A DNA stretch of 58,578 bases from Nostoc sp. MG11 (GCF_014904695.1 NZ_JACXXN010000035.1:1-58578); one strand, 5' to 3'; positions 26,868 through 35,972 are shown, counted from the stretch's first letter. Program-made: numbers and translations. Notes: generated by a model not told the origin, from the sequence alone.

Positions 26868-28061
26868 ATGACTGAACAATCTTTTTCTGATTCCAATTCT
26901 CCTTTCCAACCACCTTCTACGCAAGCGGGTCGAGCGCTGGAAAAAGAAGCACATTTACCGCTAACAGGCTGGCAGCAGGAAGTTTCCAAAGGGCTAGAAT
27001 ATGGGTTAGAAGCAGCAGAAAGTATACGCGATCGCTCGATTCCCACATTTTCTCGCGGGGAGCTTCCCCACTTTGCCGGGATTAACACTTTCTTAAAAGC
27101 ACCCTATTTAGAAGATGTGCGGAAAGTTGGTGAATACGACGTTGCGATCGTTGGTGTACCACATGATTCTGGAACTACTTATCGACCCGGAACGCGTTTT
27201 GGCCCCCAAGGAATCCGCCGAATCTCAGCATTATATACCCCTTATAACTTTGAACTAGGTGTGGACTTGCGCGAGCAGATTACTCTATGCGATGTCGGCG
27301 ATATTTTTACCATTCCAGCTAACAATGAAAAGTCCTTTGATCAGATTTCTAAAGGTATTGCACATATCTTTAGTTCTGGTGCATTCCCTATAATTATGGG
27401 AGGTGATCATTCAATTGGCTTTCCCACAGTCCGTGGTATTTGCCGTCATTTAGGCGATAAGAAAGTGGGTATTATTCACTTTGATCGCCATGTGGATACT
27501 CAAGAAACAGACCTAGATGAAAGAATGCATACTTGTCCCTGGTTTCATGCCACAAATATCAAAAATGCACCAGCAAAAAACTTAGTTCAATTAGGAATTG
27601 GTGGTTGGCAAGTACCACGTCAAGGTGTAAAAGTTTGTCGAGAAAGAGCTACGAATATTTTAACAGTGACAGACATCACTGAAATGGGGCTAGATGCAGC
27701 CGTCAACTTTGCTTTAGAAAGAGCATTAGACGGTACAGATTGCGTTTATGTCAGTTTCGATATTGACTGCATTGATGCCGGATTTGTCCCTGGAACTGGC
27801 TGGCCGGAACCCGGTGGATTATTACCACGTGAGGCTCTGTATTTGTTAGGCAAAATTGTTCAAAACGCACCTGTTTGTGGACTGGAAATTGTAGAAGTTT
27901 CACCGCCTTACGACGTTAGTGATATGACATCATTAATGGCGGCGCGAGTAATTTGTGATACGATGGCGCATTTAGTTGTCTCAGGTCAATTACCACGCAA
28001 AGAAAAACCTGCATATATTCATCCCGCAGCAGAACCAGAGTTAGTTGAGGAATGGAGGTAA
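26868..28061 (+). CDS. gdmH: Nickel-dependent guanidine hydrolase (agmatinase/ureohydrolase family)
   Basis: A 397-residue ureohydrolase that should split guanidine into urea and ammonia. Metal ligands are all visible: GGDHS (His181), HFDRHVDT (Asp206, His208, Asp210) and SFDIDCID (Asp298, Asp300). An N-terminal extension of about 90 residues precedes the core, and HFDRHVDTQETDLDERMHT is the wording of Synechocystis Sll1077, the enzyme shown to be a guanidine hydrolase, rather than of agmatinase. The guanidine riboswitch upstream and the HypA/HypB-like genes downstream repeat the Synechocystis locus. The ATG at 26868 is preferred; an in-frame ATG at 26808 lies inside the riboswitch hairpin. 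Confidence 0.9.
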   Translation: MTEQSFSDSNSPFQPPSTQAGRALEKEAHLPLTGWQQEVSKGLEYGLEAAESIRDRSIPTFSRGELPHFAGINTFLKAPYLEDVRKVGEYDVAIVGVPHDSGTTYRPGTRFGPQGIRRISALYTPYNFELGVDLREQITLCDVGDIFTIPANNEKSFDQISKGIAHIFSSGAFPIIMGGDHSIGFPTVRGICRHLGDKKVGIIHFDRHVDTQETDLDERMHTCPWFHATNIKNAPAKNLVQLGIGGWQVPRQGVKVCRERATNILTVTDITEMGLDAAVNFALERALDGTDCVYVSFDIDCIDAGFVPGTGWPEPGGLLPREALYLLGKIVQNAPVCGLEIVEVSPPYDVSDMTSLMAARVICDTMAHLVVSGQLPRKEKPAYIHPAAEPELVEEWR

Positions 28062-28064
28062 ATT

Positions 28065-28427
28065 TTGCACGAAGCTGACATGACAAAGGCACTAATTTTA
28101 ACAGTAAAAGATTGGTGGGAATCCCAACCTGAGCGACCAGAAATTTCTCAAGTTCACTTAATTGTTGGGAAGTTCACTTGTGTTGAACCTGTAAGCTTGC
28201 AATTTGCTTTTGAAGTCCAAACGCGTAACACCTTTTTAGAAAAAGCAAAACTGATAATTCAGGAAACACCACTAATTGCCTTTTGTCATCGTTGTCAACA
28301 AGAATATTCACCACAAATTGGTTTACAGTACGCTTGTCCTGAGTGTAATTCTCCAATGGACGATATTCGCTCAGGTAGAGAGTTGAAAATTGACAGGATT
28401 GAATACGCTTATGCATCAAACGTTTGA
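28065..28427 (+). CDS. ghaA: HypA-like nickel chaperone for guanidine hydrolase
   Basis: A 120-residue HypA-family protein. It begins MHEADM, with the essential nickel-binding His2, and has a zinc site of two CxxC pairs (Cys74/Cys77 and Cys91/Cys94). The start is the TTG at 28065, required to give the MHE N-terminus and served by GGAGG at 28054-28058 within the end of gdmH. Only 3 nt separate the genes, so they are translationally linked. HypA normally serves hydrogenase or urease; in this context it should help load nickel into GdmH, as GhaA does in Synechocystis. Confidence 0.88.
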   Translation: MHEADMTKALILTVKDWWESQPERPEISQVHLIVGKFTCVEPVSLQFAFEVQTRNTFLEKAKLIIQETPLIAFCHRCQQEYSPQIGLQYACPECNSPMDDIRSGRELKIDRIEYAYASNV

Positions 28428-29136
28428 CGCGGTATTAGGAATTAACTTGCTCCATGCCAATCAACAAGGCGCTGACCACAACCGAGCGCATTTTGATAAA
28501 TGGGGAATTACCTGTTTCAACATCATGAGTAGTCCTGGTGCTGGTAAAACGGCACTACTAGAACGCACCCTTGCGGCTCTAACTAATGAGTTAAAAATTG
28601 CTGTCATTGAAGGCGATATGACAACCAATTTAGATGCAGAACGCCTGCGGAAATATAATGTTCCTGTGATTGCAATTAATACAGGTCGTTCCTGTCATTT
28701 AGATTCCAAAATGGTAGCAGGCGGGATTCACCAACTGGAACAGGAATACAATCCTTCAGACTTTGATTTAGTGCTAGTAGAGAATGTTGGTAATTTAGTT
28801 TGTCCTGCTGAATTTGAAGTAGGAGAACATGCCAAAGTTGCTTTGCTAAGTATTACTGAAGGCGAAGATAAACCACTGAAATACCCGATTATGTTTCAAG
28901 AAGCAGATTGTCTGCTGATTACGAAAATAGATTTGGCTCCCTATCTAGATGTTGATATTAGTCGTATTGAGGCAAACGTCCGTCAGATGAATCCTGATGT
29001 TGAGATTATTCCTGTTTCTACTAAAGCAGATGAGGGATTAGAAGTTTGGTTTAATTGGGTGCGATCGCAAGTTTTGAAGGCACACCAGAATTCTTCATCT
29101 ACAGCAGCAATCCCCAATGTTGTGCATATTCATTAG
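28411..29136 (+). CDS. ghaB: HypB-like nickel-insertion GTPase for guanidine hydrolase
   Basis: A 241-residue SIMIBI-class GTPase. Walker A is [12 protein letters not shown] (about 40-51), followed by [14 protein letters not shown], the [17 protein letters not shown] metal/switch segment and TKIDLAPYL for guanine recognition. The N-terminus ([14 protein letters not shown]) lacks the CxxCGC nickel motif and His-rich stretch of many hydrogenase HypB proteins. The ATG at 28411 overlaps ghaA by 17 nt; a TTG at 28390 would lengthen it by 7. No other hydrogenase-maturation gene is nearby, which fits a role in activating GdmH. Confidence 0.88.
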   Translation: MHQTFDAVLGINLLHANQQGADHNRAHFDKWGITCFNIMSSPGAGKTALLERTLAALTNELKIAVIEGDMTTNLDAERLRKYNVPVIAINTGRSCHLDSKMVAGGIHQLEQEYNPSDFDLVLVENVGNLVCPAEFEVGEHAKVALLSITEGEDKPLKYPIMFQEADCLLITKIDLAPYLDVDISRIEANVRQMNPDVEIIPVSTKADEGLEVWFNWVRSQVLKAHQNSSSTAAIPNVVHIH

Positions 29137-29493
29137 CAATTAGTAGCATTTCCCTACTTCACAAATAGGTCATTGTCTCCATAAACCAATAGTATTTGGA
29201 CACGCTATTTGTTAAACATCCAACCTATTATGAAAGCGGTTAGCTAGGATATTCCCATTTCCATAACATTCCTAAATAATTCGTGAAATGTTCTCTTCTC
29301 TTTGTTGGCGTCCTTGGCGGTATGCCTTCGGCACGCTACGCGAACATTACAAAGAAAAATAATTTTCACAACTCAAACACGATTAATATATCTTCTACCT
29401 GCAAAAGTCAATTTTACTTAACTTTATAACAACGTAGACGCAAATTCTCAACTTAAGTCCCTTACAACGAAGCGTAAGTCCGAGTTAAATATA
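29137..29493. other. Spacer inside the guanidine cluster with a repeat island
   Basis: 357 nt without an ORF. A GC-rich palindromic segment (about 29308-29345, TATGCCTTCGGCACGCTACG) interrupts AT-rich DNA. CTTAC/GTAAG near 29461-29478 can form a small hairpin shortly before the next start. No second ykkC aptamer is present. The importer genes either share the upstream riboswitch transcript or have their own promoter here. Confidence 0.5.
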
Positions 29494-30531
29494 ATGAATA
29501 TTCGCAAATTATCATCTCTATTCACAGTCTTTTTACTCAGTCTTGTTATCGCAATCAGTTGTACTCCCAACCAGCAAAATTCTACGCAGAGCAATTCTAC
29601 TACCTCAGTTAACACTGCACCAGTTCAGGTTGGTTTTAGTGCTTGGCCAGGTTGGTTTCCGTGGCAAGTTTCTCAAGAGCAAAAGTTATTTGAAGCAAAC
29701 AAAGTTAATGTAGATTTGAAGTGGTTTGATGGCTATTTAGATTCTATTAATGCCCTGCGAGCAGGCCAACTTAATGCCAACACCCAAACCTTGAATGATA
29801 CGATTAGCTCAGTTGCAGCAGGTTCAGATCAAGTAATTGTTTTAGTCAACGATAATTCAACTGGAAACGACAAAATTGTTGTCCGAGAAGGAATCAATCG
29901 CATTGCCGACCTTAAAGGTAAAAAAGTTGCTGCTGAAGAAGGAACAGTTGACCATTTTTTGTTATTGCTGGGTTTGAAAAAAGCAGGTTTAACTCAAGCT
30001 GATATTCAGTTTCAACCACTAGAAACCGGTGCAGCAGCAGCCGCTTTTGTGGCTGGTCAAGTTGATGCAGTCGGAGTTTTTGCACCTTTTACAACAAAAG
30101 CTTTATCACGTTCTGGTAGCAAAGAATTATTTAGTTCTAAAGACTTTCCTGGTGCGATTCCCGACCATTTAGTTGTCAACCGCAGACTTATTAACGAACG
30201 TCCGCAAGATGTACAAGCTTTAGTGAATACTTGGTTTGCTACTTTAGATTTCATCAAAGCCAATCCAAACAAAGCTTACGAAATTATGGCGAAACGCGCT
30301 GGCGTCTCAGTTTCAGAATATAAGGCATACGACGCAGGTACTAAAATCTTCTCGCTAGAAGACAATTTGCAAGCTTTTAGTCCCGGTAAGGACATGAAAT
30401 CCTTGAGTTACGCTGCTGGGGAGATTAGTAAATTTCTTGTTGAAGCTGGTTTGACAAAACAAGCACCTAATCTTAACCAAATCCTTGACGATCGCTTTGT
30501 CAAAGCCTACGCCGCGAAACAGAAATCATGA
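29494..30531 (+). CDS. ABC transporter substrate-binding lipoprotein, nitrate/taurine (SsuA) type, probably guanidine-specific
   Basis: A 345-residue binding protein. Its signal peptide ends in a lipobox (LVIAISC, Cys23), so it is tethered to the membrane. The fold is the SsuA/NrtA/ThiY type: FSAWPGWFPWQVSQEQKLF, KWFDGYLDSINALRAGQLNA, and DLKGKKVAAEEGTVDHFLL. Family members bind nitrate, sulfonates, pyrimidine precursors and similar small molecules. The Synechocystis guanidine hydrolase locus has an equivalent importer directly downstream, so guanidine is the likely ligand here; this is by context. The stop overlaps the next start by 4 nt (ATGA). Confidence 0.82.
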   Translation: MNIRKLSSLFTVFLLSLVIAISCTPNQQNSTQSNSTTSVNTAPVQVGFSAWPGWFPWQVSQEQKLFEANKVNVDLKWFDGYLDSINALRAGQLNANTQTLNDTISSVAAGSDQVIVLVNDNSTGNDKIVVREGINRIADLKGKKVAAEEGTVDHFLLLLGLKKAGLTQADIQFQPLETGAAAAAFVAGQVDAVGVFAPFTTKALSRSGSKELFSSKDFPGAIPDHLVVNRRLINERPQDVQALVNTWFATLDFIKANPNKAYEIMAKRAGVSVSEYKAYDAGTKIFSLEDNLQAFSPGKDMKSLSYAAGEISKFLVEAGLTKQAPNLNQILDDRFVKAYAAKQKS

Positions 30532-31376
30532 ACCAATACGCTGAAGATTTACAGGGAATAAACTCTAAGCGTCCTCATAAAATATTACCACAAACCGTTT
30601 TTTGGCGGATTGCTGAAGATATCCCTAAAAACTTGGCTTGGACTTTAATGTTCTTGTCAATTACTGTCCCTATACTTGTCTGGTGGATTGTTTCTAATAC
30701 TGAATTAATTCCGCCTTTATTTCTGCCTACTCTCAGTCAAGTTTGGAGTGCATTTCAAAGACTTTTAGCAAGTGGCGATTTACAAAAAGATATTGCTTTT
30801 AGCTTGTTTCGCGTCGTGGCTGGTTTTTCTTTGGCGGCAATGGTTTCCATCCCTTTAGGTACTTTAATGGGGACTTTTGCGAGCTTCCGAGCATTGCTAG
30901 AACCAATTATTGGTATTGTCCGCTATATGCCAGCCCCGGCTTTTATTCCTTTACTAATTCTATATCTTGGGCTGGGAGAAACTCCAAAAATAATGCTGAT
31001 TTTTATCGGCACTCTGTTTTTTAACACCTTAATGGTGATGGATGCAGTCAAATTTGTTCCTAAACATTTATTAGAAACTACTTATACTTTAGGAGGTCAA
31101 AGAAAACAAGTTTTACTGCAAGTTATTTTCCCATTCATTCTGCCTAATATTATTGATGCTTGTCGGGTTAACATGGCAGCATCTTGGAACTTAGTGATTG
31201 TTTCGGAATTAGTAGCGGCGACAGAAGGTTTAGGTCGGAGGATTAGTGTTGCTCAAAGATATCTTAAAACTGATGAAATTTTTGCTGGATTGATTGTTAT
31301 TGGCTTGATTGGTTTAGTAATTGACCTTTTGTTTCGGTTGTTACTGCGCGTTTCTTGTAAGTGGGCTAAAGATTAG
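30528..31376 (+). CDS. ABC transporter permease, nitrate/taurine type, probably guanidine importer
   Basis: A 282-residue permease of the SsuC/NrtB family with six membrane helices and the EAA loop (about 183-200, TYTLGGQRKQVLLQVIFPF). Typical LPTLSQVWSAFQRL and MPAPAFIPLLILYLGLGE segments are present. The ATG overlaps the stop of the binding-protein gene (ATGA), so the two are translationally coupled. It should form a homodimeric channel for the substrate delivered by the lipoprotein upstream. Confidence 0.85.
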   Translation: MNQYAEDLQGINSKRPHKILPQTVFWRIAEDIPKNLAWTLMFLSITVPILVWWIVSNTELIPPLFLPTLSQVWSAFQRLLASGDLQKDIAFSLFRVVAGFSLAAMVSIPLGTLMGTFASFRALLEPIIGIVRYMPAPAFIPLLILYLGLGETPKIMLIFIGTLFFNTLMVMDAVKFVPKHLLETTYTLGGQRKQVLLQVIFPFILPNIIDACRVNMAASWNLVIVSELVAATEGLGRRISVAQRYLKTDEIFAGLIVIGLIGLVIDLLFRLLLRVSCKWAKD

Positions 31377-31408
31377 GCAATTCGTAATTCGTAATTTAAA
31401 GACGCTTT

Positions 31409-32206
31409 ATGCATTTAGAAGTTAATCAACTCCACAAACAATTTAAAACTAGACGCGGTTTGTTGACTGCACTTAAAAACATCAATTTGCACATAGAAGA
31501 GGGTGAGTTTGTCTGTGCAGTAGGAGAAAGTGGTTCTGGTAAGTCAACATTGCTGCGGTTAATTGCAGGGTTAGAGACTCCAACAGCAGGGGAGATTTTG
31601 GTTGACGGAATGCGCGTAACAGGGCCAGGGTGCGATCGCGGTATGGTATTTCAAAGCTACACTCTCTATCCCTGGATGAGTGTGATGGAAAACGTCGAAT
31701 TTGGCTTAAAGCTGCAAGGTGTGTCTAAACTAAAGCGACGACAACAAGCCGCTTATTATTTAGAAGTAGTTGGGTTGTCGGGATTTGCTAAAGCGCTACC
31801 ACAGGAACTTTCTGGTGGGATGAAGCAACGAGTAGCGATCGCTCGTGCTTTAGCATCAAGACCCAAAATTTTGCTCATGGATGAACCCTTTGGTGCGTTG
31901 GATGTGCAGACGAAAGAAGTCATGCAGCAATTTCTACTAGAAATTTGGCGTAGCACAAACACTACAATTTTTATGATTACTCACGATGTTGAGGAAGCAA
32001 TTTTTCTATCTCAACGCATCTACGTGTTAAGCGCCCGACCAGGCACAATTAAGCAAGAATTGCAAATACAATTGCCAAGCAAATCTGATCCTCAAGTCAA
32101 GCGTTATCCCATATTTCAGAAATACAAGGATGAAGTAATGAGTCTATTACATAATGATGAGGAGCAGTTAAATAACACTACAGAGCCACTACCTTTAATA
32201 AACTAA
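31409..32206 (+). CDS. ABC transporter ATP-binding protein, nitrate/taurine type, probably guanidine importer
   Basis: A 265-residue ATPase of the SsuB/NrtD/TauB group. Walker A GESGSGKST (about 40-48), Q-loop VFQSYTLYPWMSV, signature LSGGMKQRVAIARAL (about 134), Walker B ILLMDEPFGALD and H-loop ITHDVEEAI. The C-terminal ending is short, without a NrtC-type regulatory domain. It follows the permease by 32 nt and ends 1 nt before the convergent epimerase gene, closing the guanidine cluster. Confidence 0.87.
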   Translation: MHLEVNQLHKQFKTRRGLLTALKNINLHIEEGEFVCAVGESGSGKSTLLRLIAGLETPTAGEILVDGMRVTGPGCDRGMVFQSYTLYPWMSVMENVEFGLKLQGVSKLKRRQQAAYYLEVVGLSGFAKALPQELSGGMKQRVAIARALASRPKILLMDEPFGALDVQTKEVMQQFLLEIWRSTNTTIFMITHDVEEAIFLSQRIYVLSARPGTIKQELQIQLPSKSDPQVKRYPIFQKYKDEVMSLLHNDEEQLNNTTEPLPLIN

Positions 32207-32207
32207 A

Positions 32208-33164
32208 CTATTTAGCACTTTTAACACCGCTAATTTTCAAAACATCACTCATAGTTGCACAGTAATTTGGTAAATTAAAACTGCTAGGATTAATTGCTTT
32301 TTCATAAGTGAAATGGCGATCATTCATGCAAAATCTATCCCAAGCAGCCATCTGAATGCGGAACACAGCAATAATCAAATTAGCTAACCCTAAAGATAGG
32401 GGAACGCGAAAGTAAATTTTTTTGCCCAGATAAGCACAAACTTCTTTCACTGCTTGATTAGCAGTTAACGGCGCTTGACCTAAAACAAACTGACGTGGCT
32501 CATTTGTATGGGGAGGATGAGCAATCAAATATTGCACGACAGTGGCAACGTCTCGCCCGTGAATAAAGTGGAAGCTGCCGTCTACCTTCAAAAAGCGAAT
32601 TAAATTAATATATTTCGTAACTTCTGGAATGCCAGATGTAGCATGAGAATAAGGCTTTTTGGCATCGCCGCCTAAAACTAAAGTAGGAAAAACAGTGGTA
32701 ATTTTGGGTGCGATCGCTAACTTCGATTTTTCATGCAAGCATTGATATTTGGAACGGATATAATCTGTACCAATTTCCCCTGCTTCTTTTAATGGTTGAT
32801 TGTAGCAATCCAAAACACTAGCTGTAGAAAAATAAATCACTTGTTCGCAGCGGTCTGGATTGAGCAGGTTCAGCAACTCTAAAGTTTTAGTTACATTAAT
32901 ATCAAATGTCTCATCACCACCCCAAGCTGTGGCTGTAAGGACTGCTATATCAATTGTTTGTAGCAAATCAGTAAAATGGCTAATTTTCTGCATATCGCCT
33001 TGCAAGACGGTGATACCTGGACGTGCTTGAATATCAACTTGCAGCTTATTGGGATTTCTAACTAATAGAAATAACTCATGATTTGTATTTTTAATTAAAG
33101 CTTCTGAGATATAGTGACCAATACAGCCACTTGCCCCGGTGACTAAAATCCGTTTCTGGCTCAT
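32208..33164 (-). CDS. NAD(P)-dependent epimerase/dehydratase family protein
   Basis: A 318-residue atypical or extended short-chain dehydrogenase. The N-terminal ILVTGASGCIGHYI supplies the nucleotide-binding Gly-rich loop, and STASVLDCYN plus TDYIRSKYQCLHE carry the Ser and the YxxxK-like pair (Tyr-Ile-Arg-Ser-Lys) of the active site. HFIHGRDVATVVQYLI is also typical. The substrate is unknown; cyanobacterial homologues are annotated only by fold. It converges on the importer ATPase gene. Confidence 0.8.
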   Translation of the reverse strand: MSQKRILVTGASGCIGHYISEALIKNTNHELFLLVRNPNKLQVDIQARPGITVLQGDMQKISHFTDLLQTIDIAVLTATAWGGDETFDINVTKTLELLNLLNPDRCEQVIYFSTASVLDCYNQPLKEAGEIGTDYIRSKYQCLHEKSKLAIAPKITTVFPTLVLGGDAKKPYSHATSGIPEVTKYINLIRFLKVDGSFHFIHGRDVATVVQYLIAHPPHTNEPRQFVLGQAPLTANQAVKEVCAYLGKKIYFRVPLSLGLANLIIAVFRIQMAAWDRFCMNDRHFTYEKAINPSSFNLPNYCATMSDVLKISGVKSAK

Positions 33165-33321
33165 TGTGGGTGTTTTAAAAGTTAGGAGTTAAAAATAAAG
33201 TTAAATATTCCGCAACAGAAATTACTCGTACTGTGCAAAGCAGGCAAAAGTGAGCAGCAAAAGATTAAACCCAAGTGAAGCGCGACGACACTGTACATTC
33301 GCTCCACTGCGTTGTTAGACT

Positions 33322-33546
33322 TCATCTGGCATCCAACATTTCTTCGACTGTCAAATCAATATCACTTGCGATTTGTCGTAGCAATCTTGGTGATATGTCT
33401 CGACCTTTATGAAATGGAACCGTTGTGCCTCGTCCATCTTCATGACGGAATTGTTTATGTGAACCTTTCTGACGCACTTCCACAAATCCAATATTCTCAA
33501 GAATCCGAACAACTTCCTGAGGCTTTAGAACAGGAATATTGCTCAT
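33322..33546 (-). CDS. hicA: HicA-family mRNA interferase toxin
   Basis: A 74-residue double-stranded-RNA-binding-fold toxin. It has the HicA pattern LKPQEVVRILENIGFVEVRQ then KGSHKQFRHEDGR, with the catalytic His in GSHKQF, and PFHKGRDISPRLLRQI. HicA cleaves mRNA and blocks translation. It lies 3 nt downstream of the HicB antitoxin gene on the same strand, an order (hicB first) seen in many cyanobacteria. Confidence 0.9.
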   Translation of the reverse strand: MSNIPVLKPQEVVRILENIGFVEVRQKGSHKQFRHEDGRGTTVPFHKGRDISPRLLRQIASDIDLTVEEMLDAR

Positions 33547-33549
33547 GTT

Positions 33550-33759
33550 CTATCGAATTACAATTTGCTGTGTACCAACGAATTCAGTATCAAAAGCTAG
33601 ATTTTCATCTTCTAGTAGCATCTCAATTACTTCACGTAGATTTTCGTGTAACTCATCCCAGGTTTCACCTTGAGAATGCGCTCCAGGAAAACCAGGAACG
33701 TAGCCGACATATAGATTTGTATCAGAGTCGCGTTCGACGATCGCAGTAAAAGTTCTCAT
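33550..33759 (-). CDS. hicB: HicB-family antitoxin
   Basis: A 69-residue HicB protein of the short type, which consists only of the RNase H-like partial fold: FTAIVERDSDTNLYVGYVPG, then FPGAHSQGETWDELHENLREVIEMLLE. No C-terminal ribbon-helix-helix or HTH DNA-binding domain is present, so autoregulation would need another route. It is cotranscribed with hicA. Confidence 0.9.
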   Translation of the reverse strand: MRTFTAIVERDSDTNLYVGYVPGFPGAHSQGETWDELHENLREVIEMLLEDENLAFDTEFVGTQQIVIR

Positions 33760-33785
33760 AAAAACTTGACTGTAAATTATTCAGA

Positions 33786-33892
33786 AAAGCAGAGGAGCAG
33801 GGGAGGCAGGGGAGGCAGGGGAAGCAGGGGAAGAAAATAACTCTTGACCTTTGACCCTTGACTCTTGACCCTTGACCCTTGACCCCTGCCTC
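33786..33892. repeat. Two short tandem repeats between hemE and hicB
   Basis: Two adjacent arrays fill the spacer. 33792-33834 repeats a roughly 10-nt GGGGAGGCAG unit about four times. 33841-33886 repeats a heptamer (TTGACCC/TTGACTC) about six times. Short tandemly repeated heptamers of this kind are characteristic of heterocystous cyanobacterial spacers. A related TTGACCC run precedes potD at 16722-16752. Confidence 0.85.
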
Positions 33893-34954
33893 TTACCTTC
33901 CAACTCCTGCCGCATCAAGTTGCTTTGCCGTTTCAAAGAAGAAAGCGACATTTTCCTCTGGAGTCTCTGGGAGTACACCGTGACCAAGATTGAGAATGTG
34001 ACCCCAATTGCCAGCTTTGCGAACGGTATCAAGGATGCGATCGCGGATAAACTGTTTGGAACCAAATAACACTCCTGGGTCAAGATTTCCTTGCACTTTC
34101 ACGTGCTTGCCTAATCTGGCTCTTGCTTCTGCCATATCCACCGCCCAATCTACGGTGACGACATCAGCGCCAGATATTGCCATTCTTTCCAACACACCCG
34201 CGCTACCGCTAACCAACAGAATCAAAGGTGTATCGGGATGGGTTTGCTTGACTTGTTGGAAAACTCTTTGCTGATAAGGGAGAGCAAAGGTGTCATAATC
34301 TTGAGGACTCAGTTGCCCTGCCCAAGAATCAAACATCTGCACAACTTGAGCACCACAGTCAATTTGATAGCGCATGTAAACAGCGATCGCATCTGCTAAT
34401 TTAGCTAACAATTGATGCAGTGTTGTTGGATCTGAGAACGCCATGTTTTTGATGACGGAGTAGGTTTTAGAACCTTTTCCTTCCACCGCATAAGCCGCTA
34501 ACGTCCACGGCGCACCCACAAAGCCTAACACAGTTGATTTGTTGCCCACTTCTTGGCGCAACGCCTGCAAAATTGTTTTGATAAATGGTAGATCTGCTTC
34601 TGGTTCTAAGGGACGCAGGCGATCAATTTGTTCTTGAGTGCGGATGGGCGAGAAAATAACTGGCCCTTTACCTTCCGCAATGTCCATTTCAATGCCCAAA
34701 CCGGGCAAGGGTGTAACAATATCGGAAAATAAAATTACTCCGTCTGGCTGGAAAGCTCTCCAAGGTTGCAAAGAAACTTCAATCGCTACTTCGGGGATTT
34801 CCGAGCGATCGCGAAATGAAGGATACTTCTCCCGTAAGTCTCGATAAGCTTTCATATATCGTCCCGCTTGTCGCATCATCCATACGGGGGGACGATCTAC
34901 TACTTCACCACGAGCAGCCCGTAAGAGATGAGGAGTCGTTGAGGAAACACCCAT
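33893..34954 (-). CDS. hemE: Uroporphyrinogen decarboxylase
   Basis: A 353-residue TIM-barrel enzyme that decarboxylates uroporphyrinogen III to coproporphyrinogen III in heme and chlorophyll synthesis. Diagnostic features are the N-terminal [13 protein letters not shown] (substrate Arg residues), [12 protein letters not shown] with the catalytic Asp, [24 protein letters not shown], and [12 protein letters not shown] near the C-terminus with the conserved His. The length is normal. It reads toward the tandem repeats and the HicBA pair. Confidence 0.95.
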   Translation of the reverse strand: MGVSSTTPHLLRAARGEVVDRPPVWMMRQAGRYMKAYRDLREKYPSFRDRSEIPEVAIEVSLQPWRAFQPDGVILFSDIVTPLPGLGIEMDIAEGKGPVIFSPIRTQEQIDRLRPLEPEADLPFIKTILQALRQEVGNKSTVLGFVGAPWTLAAYAVEGKGSKTYSVIKNMAFSDPTTLHQLLAKLADAIAVYMRYQIDCGAQVVQMFDSWAGQLSPQDYDTFALPYQQRVFQQVKQTHPDTPLILLVSGSAGVLERMAISGADVVTVDWAVDMAEARARLGKHVKVQGNLDPGVLFGSKQFIRDRILDTVRKAGNWGHILNLGHGVLPETPEENVAFFFETAKQLDAAGVGR

Positions 34955-35070
34955 TTATCACTTCATCCTAAGTCACTTTTTTATGCCACTGTTTAGCTTA
35001 TCATTCTGGGATTACGCTTTTTCAGCAGGTTCACCGCAAAAGTACTATTAGTTTCTTTACTAAACTTTAT

Positions 35071-35820
35071 ATGCAATCTGACTCTAACAGTCCTTATCAA
35101 GTTGCATCTACTAACAGCGATTCCAACCCAGGAAAATTTTTGATTCCGCGCTCCCATAGACGAAAGTTCTTTATCCAGTTTACCTTGATGAGCATCCTTG
35201 GATGGGTTGTGGGTGGCATTGCCAGCATAGCGTTAGAAAAAATTATTCTAGAAAGTTTGCCTACAGTAGCTCAACAGCCAACATCGAGCGTTTTGGTCAG
35301 ATTTATCAGCAATGTTGTATTTGCAGTGATTTTTGCCGCCGACCAAGCGCTGATTATTTATGGATATTTATCAGGTTGGCTGTGGATACTTGCTACCAGC
35401 ATAGGTTGGCTGATTACCAATAGCGTTTCTACAACTTGGATCAATTACATTTCATCTATTGCTTCATCGTTAGATGAAACTTTATCTGCTGAATCAACTC
35501 TCATTTTTGGATTTTTGTCTACTATTGCATATATTATTTCGGGAATTTGGCTAGGTCTTTGCCAATGGTTGGTATTAAGACGATACACAGCAGGCGTTTG
35601 GCGGTGGAGTTTTCTCCCTTCAATCTCTTTCTTACTTATCAGTATCTTGATTTGGTTGCTTTCGCTCATACAAGATTTGATTCCAGAAGCAAGTCGTACT
35701 GACGTACTGCATTGGAGTGGACAAGGATTTGCAGCAGTAATTCTTGGAGTTATAACAGCAATTGGCTTGTGTACCTTAAAAAGAAACTCTCATCGCCAGA
35801 CGAGAATTTCTCAGGAGTAA
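35071..35820 (+). CDS. Hypothetical polytopic membrane protein
   Basis: A 249-residue protein with about five or six hydrophobic segments (around 37-60, 82-105, 108-130, 153-172, 187-207, 222-240) and hydrophilic ends. The WLGLCQWLVLRRY stretch (about 160-172) resembles a motif common in uncharacterised cyanobacterial membrane proteins. No enzymatic or transport family is recognised. It lies 152 nt upstream of the P450 gene on the same strand, but nothing shows that they act together. Confidence 0.65.
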   Translation: MQSDSNSPYQVASTNSDSNPGKFLIPRSHRRKFFIQFTLMSILGWVVGGIASIALEKIILESLPTVAQQPTSSVLVRFISNVVFAVIFAADQALIIYGYLSGWLWILATSIGWLITNSVSTTWINYISSIASSLDETLSAESTLIFGFLSTIAYIISGIWLGLCQWLVLRRYTAGVWRWSFLPSISFLLISILIWLLSLIQDLIPEASRTDVLHWSGQGFAAVILGVITAIGLCTLKRNSHRQTRISQE

Positions 35821-35972
35821 AAAATCATGTGAGTCGTCTGATCATGATACGAATCATCGCTATATAGATAAAAGTCTCGGAAGTTTGAGGTAGTCTTTCA
35901 TATAAAACGAATCTGGAAACAATACGTTAGTATCTGTATAATCTGAAGTTTTTGTTGGACGAAGGCGGATTC

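Noticed and set aside
26808-28061. Reading the hydrolase as a plain agmatinase starting at ATG 26808
   Set aside because: That ATG is inside the riboswitch switch-hairpin, and the sequence wording plus neighbours match guanidine hydrolase.
28065-29136. hypA/hypB as hydrogenase-maturation genes
   Set aside because: No hydrogenase structural gene or hypC-F is nearby; they are coupled to gdmH, and HypB lacks the N-terminal nickel motif.
29474-29487. GTAagtccgagTTA as a second NtcA site before the importer
   Set aside because: The last half-site is TTA, not TAC, and it is only 7 nt from the start codon.
33312-33749. A 145-residue plus-strand frame over the HicBA pair
   Set aside because: It is antisense to two well-recognised toxin-antitoxin genes and has no family match.
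33781-34083. A 100-residue minus-strand frame ending in SRVKGQE-type repeats
   Set aside because: Its tail is only the translation of the tandem repeats and its body overlaps hemE out of frame.
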